64,000 bases of DNA from Volvox africanus (GCA_030268105.1 BSDZ01000078.1:1-64000); one strand, 5' to 3'. Numbered from the stretch's first letter, positions 53,501-62,065 are shown. The notes: generated by a model from the sequence alone, not told the origin. Numbers and translations: made by a program.

Positions 53501-54608
53501 GCCGTACTAGTAAAGCATGGGCCCCCTTGCGAATCATGCGAACTGCTGCTTTTCTGCCAACAACTTCAGGTTCAGTGTGCTGACAGATAGCAGTGGTTGC
53601 ATAATTAAAGCAAGGCGCAGGTGTCATCTGATCTGGTGGCTGTCCGGCAGTAGTAAAGGGTACCTTGCAGACTAGATTCCCCTTGCGCAGGCGCAAAGAT
53701 TTAGCCTCATAGTCAAGGACAGCCCCATACTGTGCTAGCGTGGAAGAACCCAAGATATACGTGGCAGCGTCAGTTAGCTCAGGCAACACGTATGGGCGGA
53801 CATTTAACCTTAAAGGACCTGCAGATAGACGAAGATTAACCTGCCCCAAGATAGCCTGCTTACCCCCATCAGCAAGGGTAACTTCTGACCAGGAGCATGG
53901 GCTAGGTTTCAGGCCAAGCTGCGTAACCACTGAAGCCGAAATGAAATCATCACTGGCTCCAGAGTCGGCTAGGGCGGTGAACGTACGACCTGCCGTACTT
54001 ACGGTGATCAGAGGTACGCCAGCACCTATCAGGGCAGCAGCTTTAGGCAAGCAGAGAACTGAAATACAGGGTTCAGTCTCAGGCAAGCCCTCCTGAACCG
54101 ATTTAGGAGCAGCAAACCAGACGTCAACAGAGTATGGGCTTCCAGGGAGTTGAACAACCTCACCTGCCATATCAAGGCTATGGAAAAGAGCCGTCCCTGG
54201 ATTAAACCTTAAGACCCGTTGCATTCCCGACAGAAAAGAAGGGTTGCGTCGGGACACATACTCAGGCAGCAAGATGCATGCTGAGGTATCAGGGTGTTGA
54301 CGTTTGCATGCCCTAAAGAGAGCTAATTGCTTCTGTAGCTCGCAGAGTGAAGAGGGAGTGAACAAGATAGTATGCCCACCCAAGTTAGCGGAGGATAGGG
54401 GGCGACCTTGAGGCTCAAACAGATTACAAAAGCCATCAAAGCCGGCACGGACAGTTCGTGCATCAAAAGAAAAACGTCTCCCTATCACCTGCTCCACTTG
54501 GTTTAAAACAGAGGGCAAAAGAGCCCGTACTGCACGGCACTTTGCTACCATCTGGCCCACAGCAAAGACCCCAGGTGGTGATCCCTCTATACCAGCCTGG
54601 GCAAGTTC
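50538..54608 (-). CDS. pol: Pol polyprotein, inner element (protease, RT, RNase H, integrase, chromodomain)
   Basis: Open from the codon after the gag UAG (54609-54611) to TGA at 50538. The first 16 codons precede a GTG at 54560, and the first ATG is a few codons further, so it is most likely made as a Gag-Pol readthrough product. Numbering from 54560: retropepsin DSGAS (D199); RT with SSIDLQQGY (D497), FGLTNAPATFQ and YLDD (D561, D562); RNase H with ITDAS (D713), E748 and TDHKPL (D775); integrase zinc finger H906, H913, C943, C946; integrase core D976, D1037, E1073; then a GPY/F-like part (RFVGPYPV) and a chromodomain (YAVERILDYR ... YLVKWSGY ... NSWEP, about 1273-1318). All key residues are present. 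Length 1,340 residues plus the leader part fits a chromovirus Pol. The chromodomain in this class directs integration to marked chromatin. Confidence 0.96.
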   Translation of the reverse strand, partial: ELAQAGIEGSPPGVFAVGQMVAKCRAVRALLPSVLNQVEQVIGRRFSFDARTVRAGFDGFCNLFEPQGRPLSSANLGGHTILFTPSSLCELQKQLALFRACKRQHPDTSACILLPEYVSRRNPSFLSGMQRVLRFNPGTALFHSLDMAGEVVQLPGSPYSVDVWFAAPKSVQEGLPETEPCISVLCLPKAAALIGAGVPLITVSTAGRTFTALADSGASDDFISASVVTQLGLKPSPCSWSEVTLADGGKQAILGQVNLRLSAGPLRLNVRPYVLPELTDAATYILGSSTLAQYGAVLDYEAKSLRLRKGNLVCKVPFTTAGQPPDQMTPAPCFNYATTAICQHTEPEVVGRKAAVRMIRKGAHALLVRPKLHLNATSIPADATDPELEALLQEYADIFQEVPGKPPMRPVDHTIPLVPGAVPVSRPMYRLSPLELDEVKRQVTELLKKGMIRPSTSPYSAPILFVGKKDGTLRMCIDYRGLNAATVKNRYPLPRVDDLLDKLKDSAFFSSIDLQQGYNQIRIAESDIPKTAFRTPFGHFEYTVLSFGLTNAPATFQAVMDRIFRPYIDKFVICYLDDILVFSKTREEHIQHLRLVFEVLRREQLYAKRSKCHWAQPQVEYLGHIVSQGGIRMDPRKTAVVRDWPVPSNLQELRKFLGLTNYFRKFIERYSVIAAPLTNLTRKGAFSSPEAWTPACQEAFDALKRAISDDIILHFPDYSLPFRVEVITDASIHGTGAVLLQQGRPIAYTSKKFSGAETRYTTGEQEFLAVLHALKEWRCYLEGRPFALKTDHKPLTFLQGVPSLNRRQARWMEYLARFNFDWEYLSGSLNIADALSRHPSLHAAILAVSTRSRSQAKPNFVPSDFTKRLKQAYAADPWFTIHNNTGHLVQEHGLWIRSEGSHRQIVVPNDDSLRRELLSRFHDGPLAGHPGCTRLLELLRRQFWWPRMAKDTENYVLCCDLCQRNKAQSGKAHGHLQPLPIPDAPWESVSMDFIVALPKTEGGYDAVLVLVDRFTKMVHLAPTTSSCTAEQTARLFFDNVVRLHGVPKSVVSDRGTQFASKFWGALGTLVGMRVNLSTAYHPQSDGQTERVNRALGDMLRNFAGRTPTAWDTYLAAAEFAINNATNRSVGNSPFFLNYGFNPALPVWRELDVNVPAAKTFAKSFVSRLTDAKACLEAAQQRAMDYYNKSKKDVTFTKGQLVMLSTKNLRSLADGSRKLLPRFVGPYPVVRMVGSVAVELQLPSDLRIHPTFHVSLVRPYRGTLPEANDSIPPVTEANPSTWLSGKQTLYAVERILDYRARRVGKGRRKRNVHEYLVKWSGYSSEHNSWEPARNFTPDMKPLLDEARLRAQSKDGPL
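54570..54601 (-). promoter_or_regulatory. Stem-loop after the gag UAG, inner element (readthrough signal candidate)
   Basis: Identical in sequence to the structure at 57934-57965: arms CCCAGG/CCTGGG and GGT/ACC, starting 7 nt after the UAG. Confidence 0.5.
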
Positions 54609-55988
54609 CTAGTGGTCCTTACCCTTATTTTTCTCCGCCCCCAGCATTGGGCAGGAGTCAACCCTATGTTGGTCGGAACCGCAACGGAGGCACATCCCAT
54701 GTTGTTTACGGAAATGGAACTCCCGTCTAGTACATTTGAATGTGGTTAAATATTCCGCTAGGTTCTGCTTGGGCCCCTTCTTCTGCACGTGGCCCCCTTT
54801 TGGGGCCAAGTGCCTCCCCTGCTGTCCGCCGCCCCTCTTAGACTTACCGGCGCCCTTAACCTGCCGCGGCTGATCCTCGTGCCCGGTGATGCCTGGACGA
54901 ACGGATGCAGCCCGCGGTTTTTTGGTCGGGGGCGCCGGGGTCTCCTCGTCAGGGTCGTCGCAGGCCATGTCCTGTACCGACAGCATGTTCATTTTGGGAC
55001 GGGCCAGTTTGTCAGATTCCCGTCGGGCCAGTAACCTAAGTTCAGCTCCCAGGGAGAACTGAACCAAGTCTGTATATGACTTAAAGGTTTTACCCGACAG
55101 GTCAGTTGCACAGTCCCCACTAAGGTCGGATGAGAGGCCCTGCTGAAACCAAAACACACGCTCACTATCAGACAGGTCCGCAATGGGCGTGACAAGAGCC
55201 TCAAAGCGGCTCTGATAGGCAGAGACAGTTTCTCCAGGGCGCATGCGATATTTGCCAGCATTTAATTTCAGGCGTGCCTCAGTATCACGTGACTGGACCT
55301 GGGGTGCAAAACGGACAAGCAGTGCTTCTAGCAGTTCCTCAGATGTATAAGAATCCCTTGCGTTAGTCCATTGATCGTGCCATAATCTTGCCGCGCCTTC
55401 AAAGGCAGTGGCCAAGAAAAGACGGCGCGTAGAGTCCTGTTGACCCCCACGGGCTGTGGCAAAGTAGTTCCTAACATTACGGACAAAGGCCCGTGTTAGA
55501 GGCGCAGCAACTCGTCCTAAATCAGAAAGCTTAACATCCATAGGGATATTCAGCTTAGGCACTGCGATCGCTATTTTTATCACCTCGTCCTCATGTCCAG
55601 TATGAGGAGGCCCAGGTGGCCTGGAAGAGGTGCCCGCAACAGCAGCACAAGTTGTTGCGGCAGCAGCGGGAGCCATCCCAGGAATATCCACGGCACCAGG
55701 TGTCAAATGGTTTGACACTACAGCAGGGCCATGAACATAAAAAGGGGATGGGGCATAAATAGGTGATGTAGGTGCCTCAGGGGATGCTGTGCCGCCTTGC
55801 CTGGGAATAGGTGAAGGCTGGTTCGGAAGGTCGATACCGCCTGCCACAGCAGCATTTGGTGGCTGTGTCAACCTAGAGAGCCATTCCCACCTATTCGCTT
55901 GGCTAGCATTAGCAGCAATCCGGCCAACAAACTGAAAGGTGTTGGCAGCAAGAGCCGAGACAGCATTCGCTAAGTTCGAGGCTTGCAT
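54609..55988 (-). CDS. gag: Gag, inner element
   Basis: 459 residues from the ATG at 55988 to UAG at 54609-54611. Parts: N-terminal helical region (1-40), Pro/Ala-rich linker (about 50-130), capsid-like domain of the retrotransposon-Gag type (about 140-310; LWHDQWTNARDS, YRMRPGETVSAYQSRFEAL, VFWFQQGLSSDLSG), a basic Gly/Lys-rich stretch (KGAGKSKRGGGQQGR), and a CCHC zinc knuckle CLRCGSDQHRVDSC (C433, C436, H441, C446; CX2CX4HX4C) that binds RNA. It forms the virus-like particle. Pol follows in the same frame, separated only by UAG. Intact, with no frameshift. Confidence 0.95.
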   Translation of the reverse strand: MQASNLANAVSALAANTFQFVGRIAANASQANRWEWLSRLTQPPNAAVAGGIDLPNQPSPIPRQGGTASPEAPTSPIYAPSPFYVHGPAVVSNHLTPGAVDIPGMAPAAAATTCAAVAGTSSRPPGPPHTGHEDEVIKIAIAVPKLNIPMDVKLSDLGRVAAPLTRAFVRNVRNYFATARGGQQDSTRRLFLATAFEGAARLWHDQWTNARDSYTSEELLEALLVRFAPQVQSRDTEARLKLNAGKYRMRPGETVSAYQSRFEALVTPIADLSDSERVFWFQQGLSSDLSGDCATDLSGKTFKSYTDLVQFSLGAELRLLARRESDKLARPKMNMLSVQDMACDDPDEETPAPPTKKPRAASVRPGITGHEDQPRQVKGAGKSKRGGGQQGRHLAPKGGHVQKKGPKQNLAEYLTTFKCTRREFHFRKQHGMCLRCGSDQHRVDSCPMLGAEKNKGKDH

Positions 55989-56538
55989 ATTGTATGCCTG
56001 AAAGCCTAACAGATCGAACTGCGAGTGACTGTTCTGGCGAAAGGCAAAGCAAAGGCAAGGACCAGGGCCTACCCAACGCTTGGATGCCTTCGATGAACTT
56101 CAAAAATTTTGAAGTCCGCGCGTGAAGTTGATTTGCGATGGATCGGAGTGACTGGGCAGAGGTGCCGCTCCGAAGGGTCTGAGGTGTTGACACTGCAGAA
56201 GCACTCACGGCGGTTGGAACAAACACAATACCTTTCAAGTAATAGAGATATATATGTATTAGTGAAAGCCGAAGTGAATTCACGAAGTCGACTCCTCGTT
56301 GGATTCGATGCGAAGGTACTATCGAACCCGCAACTACAGGGATTCCTCAGCAAAACTGCAATACAAGTTCTAGATAGAAAGCAGTGTTGCAGGAAGATAT
56401 TACCTAACAGAGAAGGCAGAATTGTCTAGGTCGCGAGCCACGTTGACCGCGACTAACTTAGAGATTGACTTTAACAGAAAGCACAGCCAAACTCACAGAG
56501 AGCAGGTTCTAAGTGTCACTAGACTAATTTCGTGAATA

Positions 56539-56646
56539 TTACAGACCGGTGGTAGCCGCAGCGAAAATGGCGGCGCTCAGCTCCTCAGGCAATGTCTCCA
56601 TGTCCAGAGGGATGTCGGCAGGAGGAAGATCGTGGTCGATGTCCAT
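56539..56646 (-). CDS. Short leader ORF upstream of gag (35 codons), inner element
   Basis: Same reading frame and length as 48730-48837 in the outer copy. Acidic peptide, no recognised domain. Function unknown. Confidence 0.35.
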   Translation of the reverse strand: MDIDHDLPPADIPLDMETLPEELSAAIFAAATTGL

Positions 56647-56778
56647 TTATAAAAGGGCAGCTTGAGTGGCTTGAGCGCGTTGCGCGGTTAGAGTGGCTTG
56701 AGCAGTTACCACAGAAAGACTTGAGAAGGCTTGAACGATTTCAGCGGAAGACTTGACGAGACGTCCCAGGGAGGAACG

Positions 56779-56790
56779 GTCTCGATACCA
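56779..56790 (-). promoter_or_regulatory. Primer binding site, inner element
   Basis: On the - strand TGGTATCGAGAC starts 3 nt after the 5' LTR; same as in the outer copy. Confidence 0.6.
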
Positions 56791-56793
56791 GCT

Positions 56794-57208
56794 TGTTGTA
56801 TATGGTACCCACGAAGGGTGGTATCAAAAGATACCGGTTGTTGTGCCAGAGCCCGATTAAGTAGAGCCGCCGACTAGGTCGTACTTGAGAGGCCTCGAAC
56901 CGGGCGTGACCTTCAGAAGTCACCACTACAACCGGAGATTCAGTGAACCAGGAACCAGATGTTCCACCATTTACCATTCAGGCGGTAAATGGCCCATTCC
57001 ATACAGGTTATGGAGTAACCGACAGGTTCGGATGTTTCAGGAAGTCGGTTAGTATTGGTCGTCGACAGCCGAGACCAAATCCACAAATCGAATGCCAGAT
57101 GGAAACATGAAACAGTTAATATGATAATTAAATATATTATATTATAAAATAATAAACAGATAATTATTATATCTTAATGAATTACCGAAATGCATTAAGG
57201 ATACAACA
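56794..57208 (-). repeat. Inner element 5' LTR
   Basis: 415 bp, identical by eye to 50054-50468. Confidence 0.96.
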
Positions 57209-57213
57209 AAGCA
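57209..57213 (+). repeat. Target-site duplication (right), AAGCA
   Basis: Matches 50049-50053. Removing the inner element and one AAGCA gives the uninterrupted gag sequence seen in the inner copy (CTAGAAGCACTGC). Confidence 0.95.
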
Positions 57214-57926
57214 CTGCTTGTCCGTTTTGCACCCCAGGTCCAGTCACGTGACACTGAGGCACGCCTGAAATTAAATGCTGGCAAATACCGCATGCGCCCT
57301 GGAGAAACTGTCTCTGCCTATCAGAGCCGCTTTGAGGCTCTTGTCACGCCCATTGCGGACCTGTCTGATATTGGGCGTGTGTTTTGGTTTCAGCAGGGCC
57401 TCTCATCCGACCTTAGTGGGACTGTGCAACTGACCTGTCGGGTAAAACCTTTAAGTCATATACAGACTTGGTTCAGTTCTCCCTGGGAGCTGAACTTAGG
57501 TTACTGGCCCGACGGGAATCTGACAAACTGGCCCGTCCCAAAATGAACATGCTGTCGGTACAGGACATGGCCTGCGACGACCCTGACGAGGAGACCCCGG
57601 CGCCCCCGACCAAAAAACCGCGGGCTGCATCCGTTCGTCCAGGCATCACCGGGCATGAGGATCAGCCGCGGCAGGTTAAGGGCGCCGGTAAGTCTAAGAG
57701 GGGCGGCGGACAGCAGGGGAGGCACTTGGCCCCAAAAGGGGGCCACGTGCAGAAGAAGGGGCCTAAGCAGAACCTGGCGGAGTATCTAACCACATTCAAA
57801 TGTACTAGACGGGAGTTCCATTTTCGTAAACAACATGGGATGTGTCTCCGTTGCGGTTCCGACCAACATAGGGTCGACTCCTGCCCAATGCTGGGGGCGG
57901 AGAAAAATAAGGGTAAGGACCACTAG
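57209..57926 (+). pseudogene. gag: gag, 3' part, outer element (frameshifted)
   Basis: Continues Gag from the insertion point through the capsid-like region to the zinc knuckle (CLRCGSDQHRVDSC) and UAG at 57924-57926. Relative to the inner copy one G is missing in a G run near 57417-57420 (CTTAGTGGGACTG against CTTAGTGGGGACTG). The upstream frame therefore leaves Gag after LSSDLSG, and the downstream frame (open from 57468) is out of phase. Residues DSE are also changed to DIG just before the shift. With the inner insertion, this Gag cannot be made. Confidence 0.92.
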
Positions 57927-60900
57927 GAACTTGCCCAGGCTGGTATAGAGGGATCACCACCTGGGGTCTTTGCTGTGGGCCAGATGGTAGCAAAGTGCCG
58001 TGCAGTACGGGCTCTGTTGCCCTCTGTTTTAAACCAAGTGGAGCAGGTGATAGGGAGACGTTTTTCTTTTGATGCACGAACTATCCGTGCCGGCTTTGAT
58101 GGCTTTTGTAATCTGTTTGAGCCTCAAGGTCGCCCCCTATCCTCCGCTAACTTGGGTGGTCATACTATCTTGTTCACTCCCTCTTCACTCTGCGAGCTAC
58201 AGAAGCAATTAGCTCACTTTAGGGCATGCAAACGTCAACACCCTGATACCTCAGCATGCATCTTGCTGCCTGAGTATGTGTCCCGACGCAACCCTTCTTT
58301 TCTGTCGGGAATGCAACGGGTCTTAAGGTTTAATCCAGGGACGGCTCTTTTCCATAGCCTTGATATGGCAGGTGAGGTCGTTCAGCTCCCTGGAAGCCCA
58401 TACTCTGTTGACGTCTGGTTTGCTGCTCCTAAACCGGTTCAGGAGGGCTTGCCTGAGACTGAACCCTGTATTTCAGTTCTCTGCTTGCCTAAAGCTGCTG
58501 CCCTGATAGGTGCTGGCGTACCTCTGATCACCGTAAGTACGGCAGGTCGTACGTTCACCACCCTAGCCAACTCTGGAGCCAGTGATGATTTCATTTCGGC
58601 ATCAGTGGTTACGCAGCTTGGCCTGAAACCTAGCCCATGCTCCTGGTCAGAAGTTACCCTTGCTGATGGGGGTAAGCAGGCTATCTTGGGGCAGGTTAAT
58701 CTTCGTCTATCTGCAGGTCCTTTAAGGTTAAATGTCCGCCCATACGTGTTGCCTGAGCTAACTGACGCTGCCACGTATATCTTGGGTTCTTCCACGCTAG
58801 CACATTATGGGGCTGTCCTTGACTATGAGTCTAAATCTTTGCGCCTGCGCAAGGGGAATCTAGTCTGCAAGGTACCCTTTACTACTGCCGGACAGCCACC
58901 AGATCAGATGACACCTGCGCCTTGCTTTAATTATGCAACCACTGCTATCTGTCAGCACACTGAACCTGAAGTTGTTGGCAGAAAAGCAGCAGTTCGCATG
59001 ATTCGCAAGGGGGCCCATGCTTTACTAGTACGGCCCAAGTTGCACCTGAATGCAACTTCTATCCCAGCTGATGCCACTGACCCTGAGCTTGAGGCCCTGT
59101 TACAGGAATATGCAGATATATTCCAGGAGGTCCCTGGTAAGCCTCCAATGCGGCCTGTGGATCACACCATACCTTTGGTGCCTGGTGCAGTACCCGTTTC
59201 CCGCCCCATGTATCGGCTAAGCCCCTTGGAGCTGGACGAGGTCAAACGACAGGTTACTGAGCTGCTGAAAAAAGGTATGATACGGCCAAGCACATCCCCA
59301 TACTCCGCCCCTATTCTGTTTGTGGGAAAGAAGGATGGGACTCTGAGAATGTGCATTGACTATAGGGGGTTAAATGCCGCAACAGTTAAGAACCGTTACC
59401 CCCTCCCACATGTCGATGATCTGCTGGATAAGCTAAAAGATTCTGCATTCTTTAGCTCTATTGACCTCCAGCAGGGGTATAATCAGATTCGTATAGCAGA
59501 ATCTGACATCCCTAAAACGGCTTTCCGTACGCCGTTTGGCCATTTTGAATATACCGTCCTTAGTTCCGGACTGACGAACGCCCCTGCAACGTTCCAAGCC
59601 GTCATGGACCGCATCTTCAGGCCATACATCGACAAATTCGTCATCTGTTATCTGGACGATATCCTGGTGTTTTCAAAGACCCGTGAGGAGCACATACAAC
59701 ACCTCCGCCTGGTCTTTGAGGTTCTGCGGCGTGAGCAGCTGTATGCTAAGCGTTCTAAGTGCCACTGGGCACAACCACAGGTGGAGTATCTGGGGCATAT
59801 AGTGTCTCAGGGTAGCATACGGATGGACCCCCGGAAAACTGCTGTTGTTCGGGATTGGCCAGTGCCCTCCAACCTTCAGGAACTGCGTAAGTTTTTGGGC
59901 CTGACCAACTACTTTCATAAGTTCATAGAGTGCTACTCAGTCATTGCTGCACCGCTAACAAACCTCACACGTAAGGGAGCCTTCTCTTCACCTGAGACCT
60001 GGACCCCCGCATGCCAAGAAGCTTTTGATGCTTTGATGCGTGCTATCTCTGATGATATTATCCTGCACTTCCCTGACTACTCATTGCCGTTCCGTGTAGA
60101 GGTCATAACTGATGCATCTATACATGGGACGGGGGCAGTTTTGTTGCAGCAGGGACGCCCCATTGCATACACGAGTAAGAAGTTTTCGGGGGCTGAAACC
60201 CGTTATACCACTGGGGAACAGGAATTTCTGGCGGTCCTACATGCCTTGAAGGAATGGCAATGTTACCTTGAGGGCCGGCCTTTTGCCCTCAAGACTGATC
60301 ACAAACCCCTTACGTTTCTGCAAGGTGTGCCCTCCCCTAACCGACGCCAGGCCTGCTGGATGGAATACCTGGCACGGTTTAACTTTGATTGGGAGTACCT
60401 GAGCGGCTCACTTAACATAGCTGATGCTCTCAGTAGGCACCCCTCACTGCATGCAGCCATTCTGGCGGTAAGCACATGGAGTAGGTCTCAGGCAAAACCT
60501 AACTTCGTGCCCTCCGATTTTACCAAGCGCTTGAAACAGGCTTATGCAGCCGACCTGTGGTTCACAATTCACAACAACACGGGGCACTTGGTACAGGAGC
60601 ATGGCTTATGGATCCGATCGGAAGGATCCCACCGTCAGATTGTCGTACCTAACGACGATTCATTACGTCGTGAACTTCTCTCACGTTTTCATGACGGCCC
60701 TCTTGCTGGGCATCCTGGCTGCACGCGGTTACTAGAGCTTTTGCGGCGTCAATTCTGGTGGCCCCGCATGGCTAAGGACACCGAAAATTATGTCCTCTGT
60801 TGCGACCTGTGCCAGTGCAATAAGGCCCAGTCTGGTAAAGCACATGGGCATCTCCAACCTCTTCCTATTCCTGACGCTCCGTGGGAAAGCGTCTCTATGG

Positions 60901-61997
60901 ACTTTATTGTTGCGCTGCCCAAAACTGAGGGAGGATACGATGCCGTGCTGGTCCTAGTCGACCGTTTCACCAAGATGGTCCACCTGGCCCCCACGACATC
61001 ATCCTGCACAGCTGAGCAAACGGCCCGTCTATTTTTCGACAATGTGGTACGTTTGCATGGGGTCCCCAAGTCCGTGGTATCTGACCGCGGCACTCAATTT
61101 GCAAGTAAGTTTTGGGGCGCCCTGGGGACTCTGGTAGGAATGCGGGTGAACCTGTCCACCGCCTACCACCCCCAATCTGATGGGCAAACAGAGCGTGTTA
61201 ACCGTGTCCTGGGTGATATGCTCCGTAACTTTGCAGGACGCAACCCTACTGCATGGGATACCTACCTAACCGCTGCTGAGTTTGCCATTAATAACGCTAC
61301 TAACCCGTCCGTTGGTAATAGTCCGTTTTTCCTGAATTACGGTTTTAACCCTGCTTTGCCTGTTTGGCGGGAGTTGGACGTAAATGTTCCAGCTGCAAAA
61401 ACGTTTGCTAAGTCTTTCGTGTCCCGTCTAACTGACGCTAAAGCTTGCCTGGAAGCTGCACAGCAACGGGCTATGGACTATTATAACAAGTCCAAAAAGG
61501 ACGTCACGTTCACTAAGGGCCAGCTGGTTATGTTGAGCACGAAGAACCTTCGTTCCCTGGCTGATGGGTCTCGCATGTTATTACCGCGCTTTGTGGGGCC
61601 TTATCCTGTCGTACGCATGGTAGGGTCGGTGGCTGTAGAGTTACAACTCCCATCTGACCTACGCATTCATCCCACATTTCATGTATCTCTCGTACGTCCA
61701 TATCGGGGTACTCTGCCTGAGGCTAACGATAGCATCCCTCCTGTTACGGAAGCTAATCCCTCTACCTGGTTATCGGGTAAGCAGAACCTGTATGCTGTCG
61801 AACGTATCCTGGATTACCGTGCACGACGTGTTGGCAAAGGCAGGCGTAAGCGTAACGTACATGAGTACCTGGTTAAGTGGTCTGGGTATTCGTCTGAGCA
61901 CAATAGCTGGGAACCGGCACGTAACTTCACCCCTGACATGAAACCCCTGCTTGATGAAGCTAGGCTGCGGGCACAGTCTAAGGATGGACCTCTCTGA
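57927..61997 (+). CDS. pol: Pol polyprotein, outer element: full-length frame with damaging substitutions
   Basis: The same 1,340-residue frame as the inner copy plus 16 leader codons after UAG; no internal stop. RT (YLDD), RNase H, the integrase metal-binding and DDE residues and the chromodomain are present. Changes relative to the inner copy include protease DSGAS to NSGAS (D199N, codon GAC to AAC at about 58567), which removes the catalytic Asp; F531S in the conserved RT motif FGLTNAP; and many Arg losses (to Cys, His, Trp, Gln) in RT, RNase H and the integrase zinc region (CQRN to CQCN). Several are CG to TG or CA changes. The frame is open but a working polyprotein is unlikely. Confidence 0.93.
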   Translation, partial: ELAQAGIEGSPPGVFAVGQMVAKCRAVRALLPSVLNQVEQVIGRRFSFDARTIRAGFDGFCNLFEPQGRPLSSANLGGHTILFTPSSLCELQKQLAHFRACKRQHPDTSACILLPEYVSRRNPSFLSGMQRVLRFNPGTALFHSLDMAGEVVQLPGSPYSVDVWFAAPKPVQEGLPETEPCISVLCLPKAAALIGAGVPLITVSTAGRTFTTLANSGASDDFISASVVTQLGLKPSPCSWSEVTLADGGKQAILGQVNLRLSAGPLRLNVRPYVLPELTDAATYILGSSTLAHYGAVLDYESKSLRLRKGNLVCKVPFTTAGQPPDQMTPAPCFNYATTAICQHTEPEVVGRKAAVRMIRKGAHALLVRPKLHLNATSIPADATDPELEALLQEYADIFQEVPGKPPMRPVDHTIPLVPGAVPVSRPMYRLSPLELDEVKRQVTELLKKGMIRPSTSPYSAPILFVGKKDGTLRMCIDYRGLNAATVKNRYPLPHVDDLLDKLKDSAFFSSIDLQQGYNQIRIAESDIPKTAFRTPFGHFEYTVLSSGLTNAPATFQAVMDRIFRPYIDKFVICYLDDILVFSKTREEHIQHLRLVFEVLRREQLYAKRSKCHWAQPQVEYLGHIVSQGSIRMDPRKTAVVRDWPVPSNLQELRKFLGLTNYFHKFIECYSVIAAPLTNLTRKGAFSSPETWTPACQEAFDALMRAISDDIILHFPDYSLPFRVEVITDASIHGTGAVLLQQGRPIAYTSKKFSGAETRYTTGEQEFLAVLHALKEWQCYLEGRPFALKTDHKPLTFLQGVPSPNRRQACWMEYLARFNFDWEYLSGSLNIADALSRHPSLHAAILAVSTWSRSQAKPNFVPSDFTKRLKQAYAADLWFTIHNNTGHLVQEHGLWIRSEGSHRQIVVPNDDSLRRELLSRFHDGPLAGHPGCTRLLELLRRQFWWPRMAKDTENYVLCCDLCQCNKAQSGKAHGHLQPLPIPDAPWESVSMDFIVALPKTEGGYDAVLVLVDRFTKMVHLAPTTSSCTAEQTARLFFDNVVRLHGVPKSVVSDRGTQFASKFWGALGTLVGMRVNLSTAYHPQSDGQTERVNRVLGDMLRNFAGRNPTAWDTYLTAAEFAINNATNPSVGNSPFFLNYGFNPALPVWRELDVNVPAAKTFAKSFVSRLTDAKACLEAAQQRAMDYYNKSKKDVTFTKGQLVMLSTKNLRSLADGSRMLLPRFVGPYPVVRMVGSVAVELQLPSDLRIHPTFHVSLVRPYRGTLPEANDSIPPVTEANPSTWLSGKQNLYAVERILDYRARRVGKGRRKRNVHEYLVKWSGYSSEHNSWEPARNFTPDMKPLLDEARLRAQSKDGPL
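57934..57965 (+). promoter_or_regulatory. Stem-loop after the gag UAG, outer element (readthrough signal candidate)
   Basis: CCCAGG (57934-57939) pairs with CCTGGG (57960-57965), and GGT (57942-57944) with ACC (57956-57958); the loop is 57945-57955. It starts 7 nt after the UAG at 57924-57926. Stop-codon suppression in gammaretroviruses uses a UAG with a structure about 8 nt downstream, so the geometry fits; function is inferred. Confidence 0.5.
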
Positions 61998-62052
61998 CGC
62001 TGTCCTACCTCAACCTGTCTGCTCTCGTTTCATGCATCGGGACGCTGCATCT

Positions 62053-62065
62053 AGGGGGGAACAAT
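62053..62065 (+). promoter_or_regulatory. Polypurine tract, outer element
   Basis: AGGGGGGAACAAT directly before the 3' LTR; one G longer than in the inner copy. Confidence 0.75.

Larger units (their letters stand above)
50054..57208 (-). mobile_element. Ty3/Gypsy chromovirus, inner copy, apparently complete and recent
   Basis: 7,155 bp, with 415-bp LTRs at 50054-50468 and 56794-57208 that look identical base for base, 8-bp terminal inverted ends TGTTGTAT/ATACAACA, and a 5-bp target duplication. On the - strand: 5' LTR, PBS, leader with a 35-codon ORF, gag, in-frame UAG, pol, polypurine tract, 3' LTR. Domain order protease-RT-RNase H-integrase-chromodomain defines a chromovirus. All catalytic residues I can check are intact. 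It sits inside gag of an older element of the same family in opposite orientation. Confidence 0.97.

Noticed and set aside
54609..54611. A non-standard genetic code in which UAG is sense
   Set aside because: The recombinase frame also ends sensibly in TAG at 5963-5965, and one UAG per element at the gag-pol border is better explained by readthrough. It cannot be fully excluded from this window alone.
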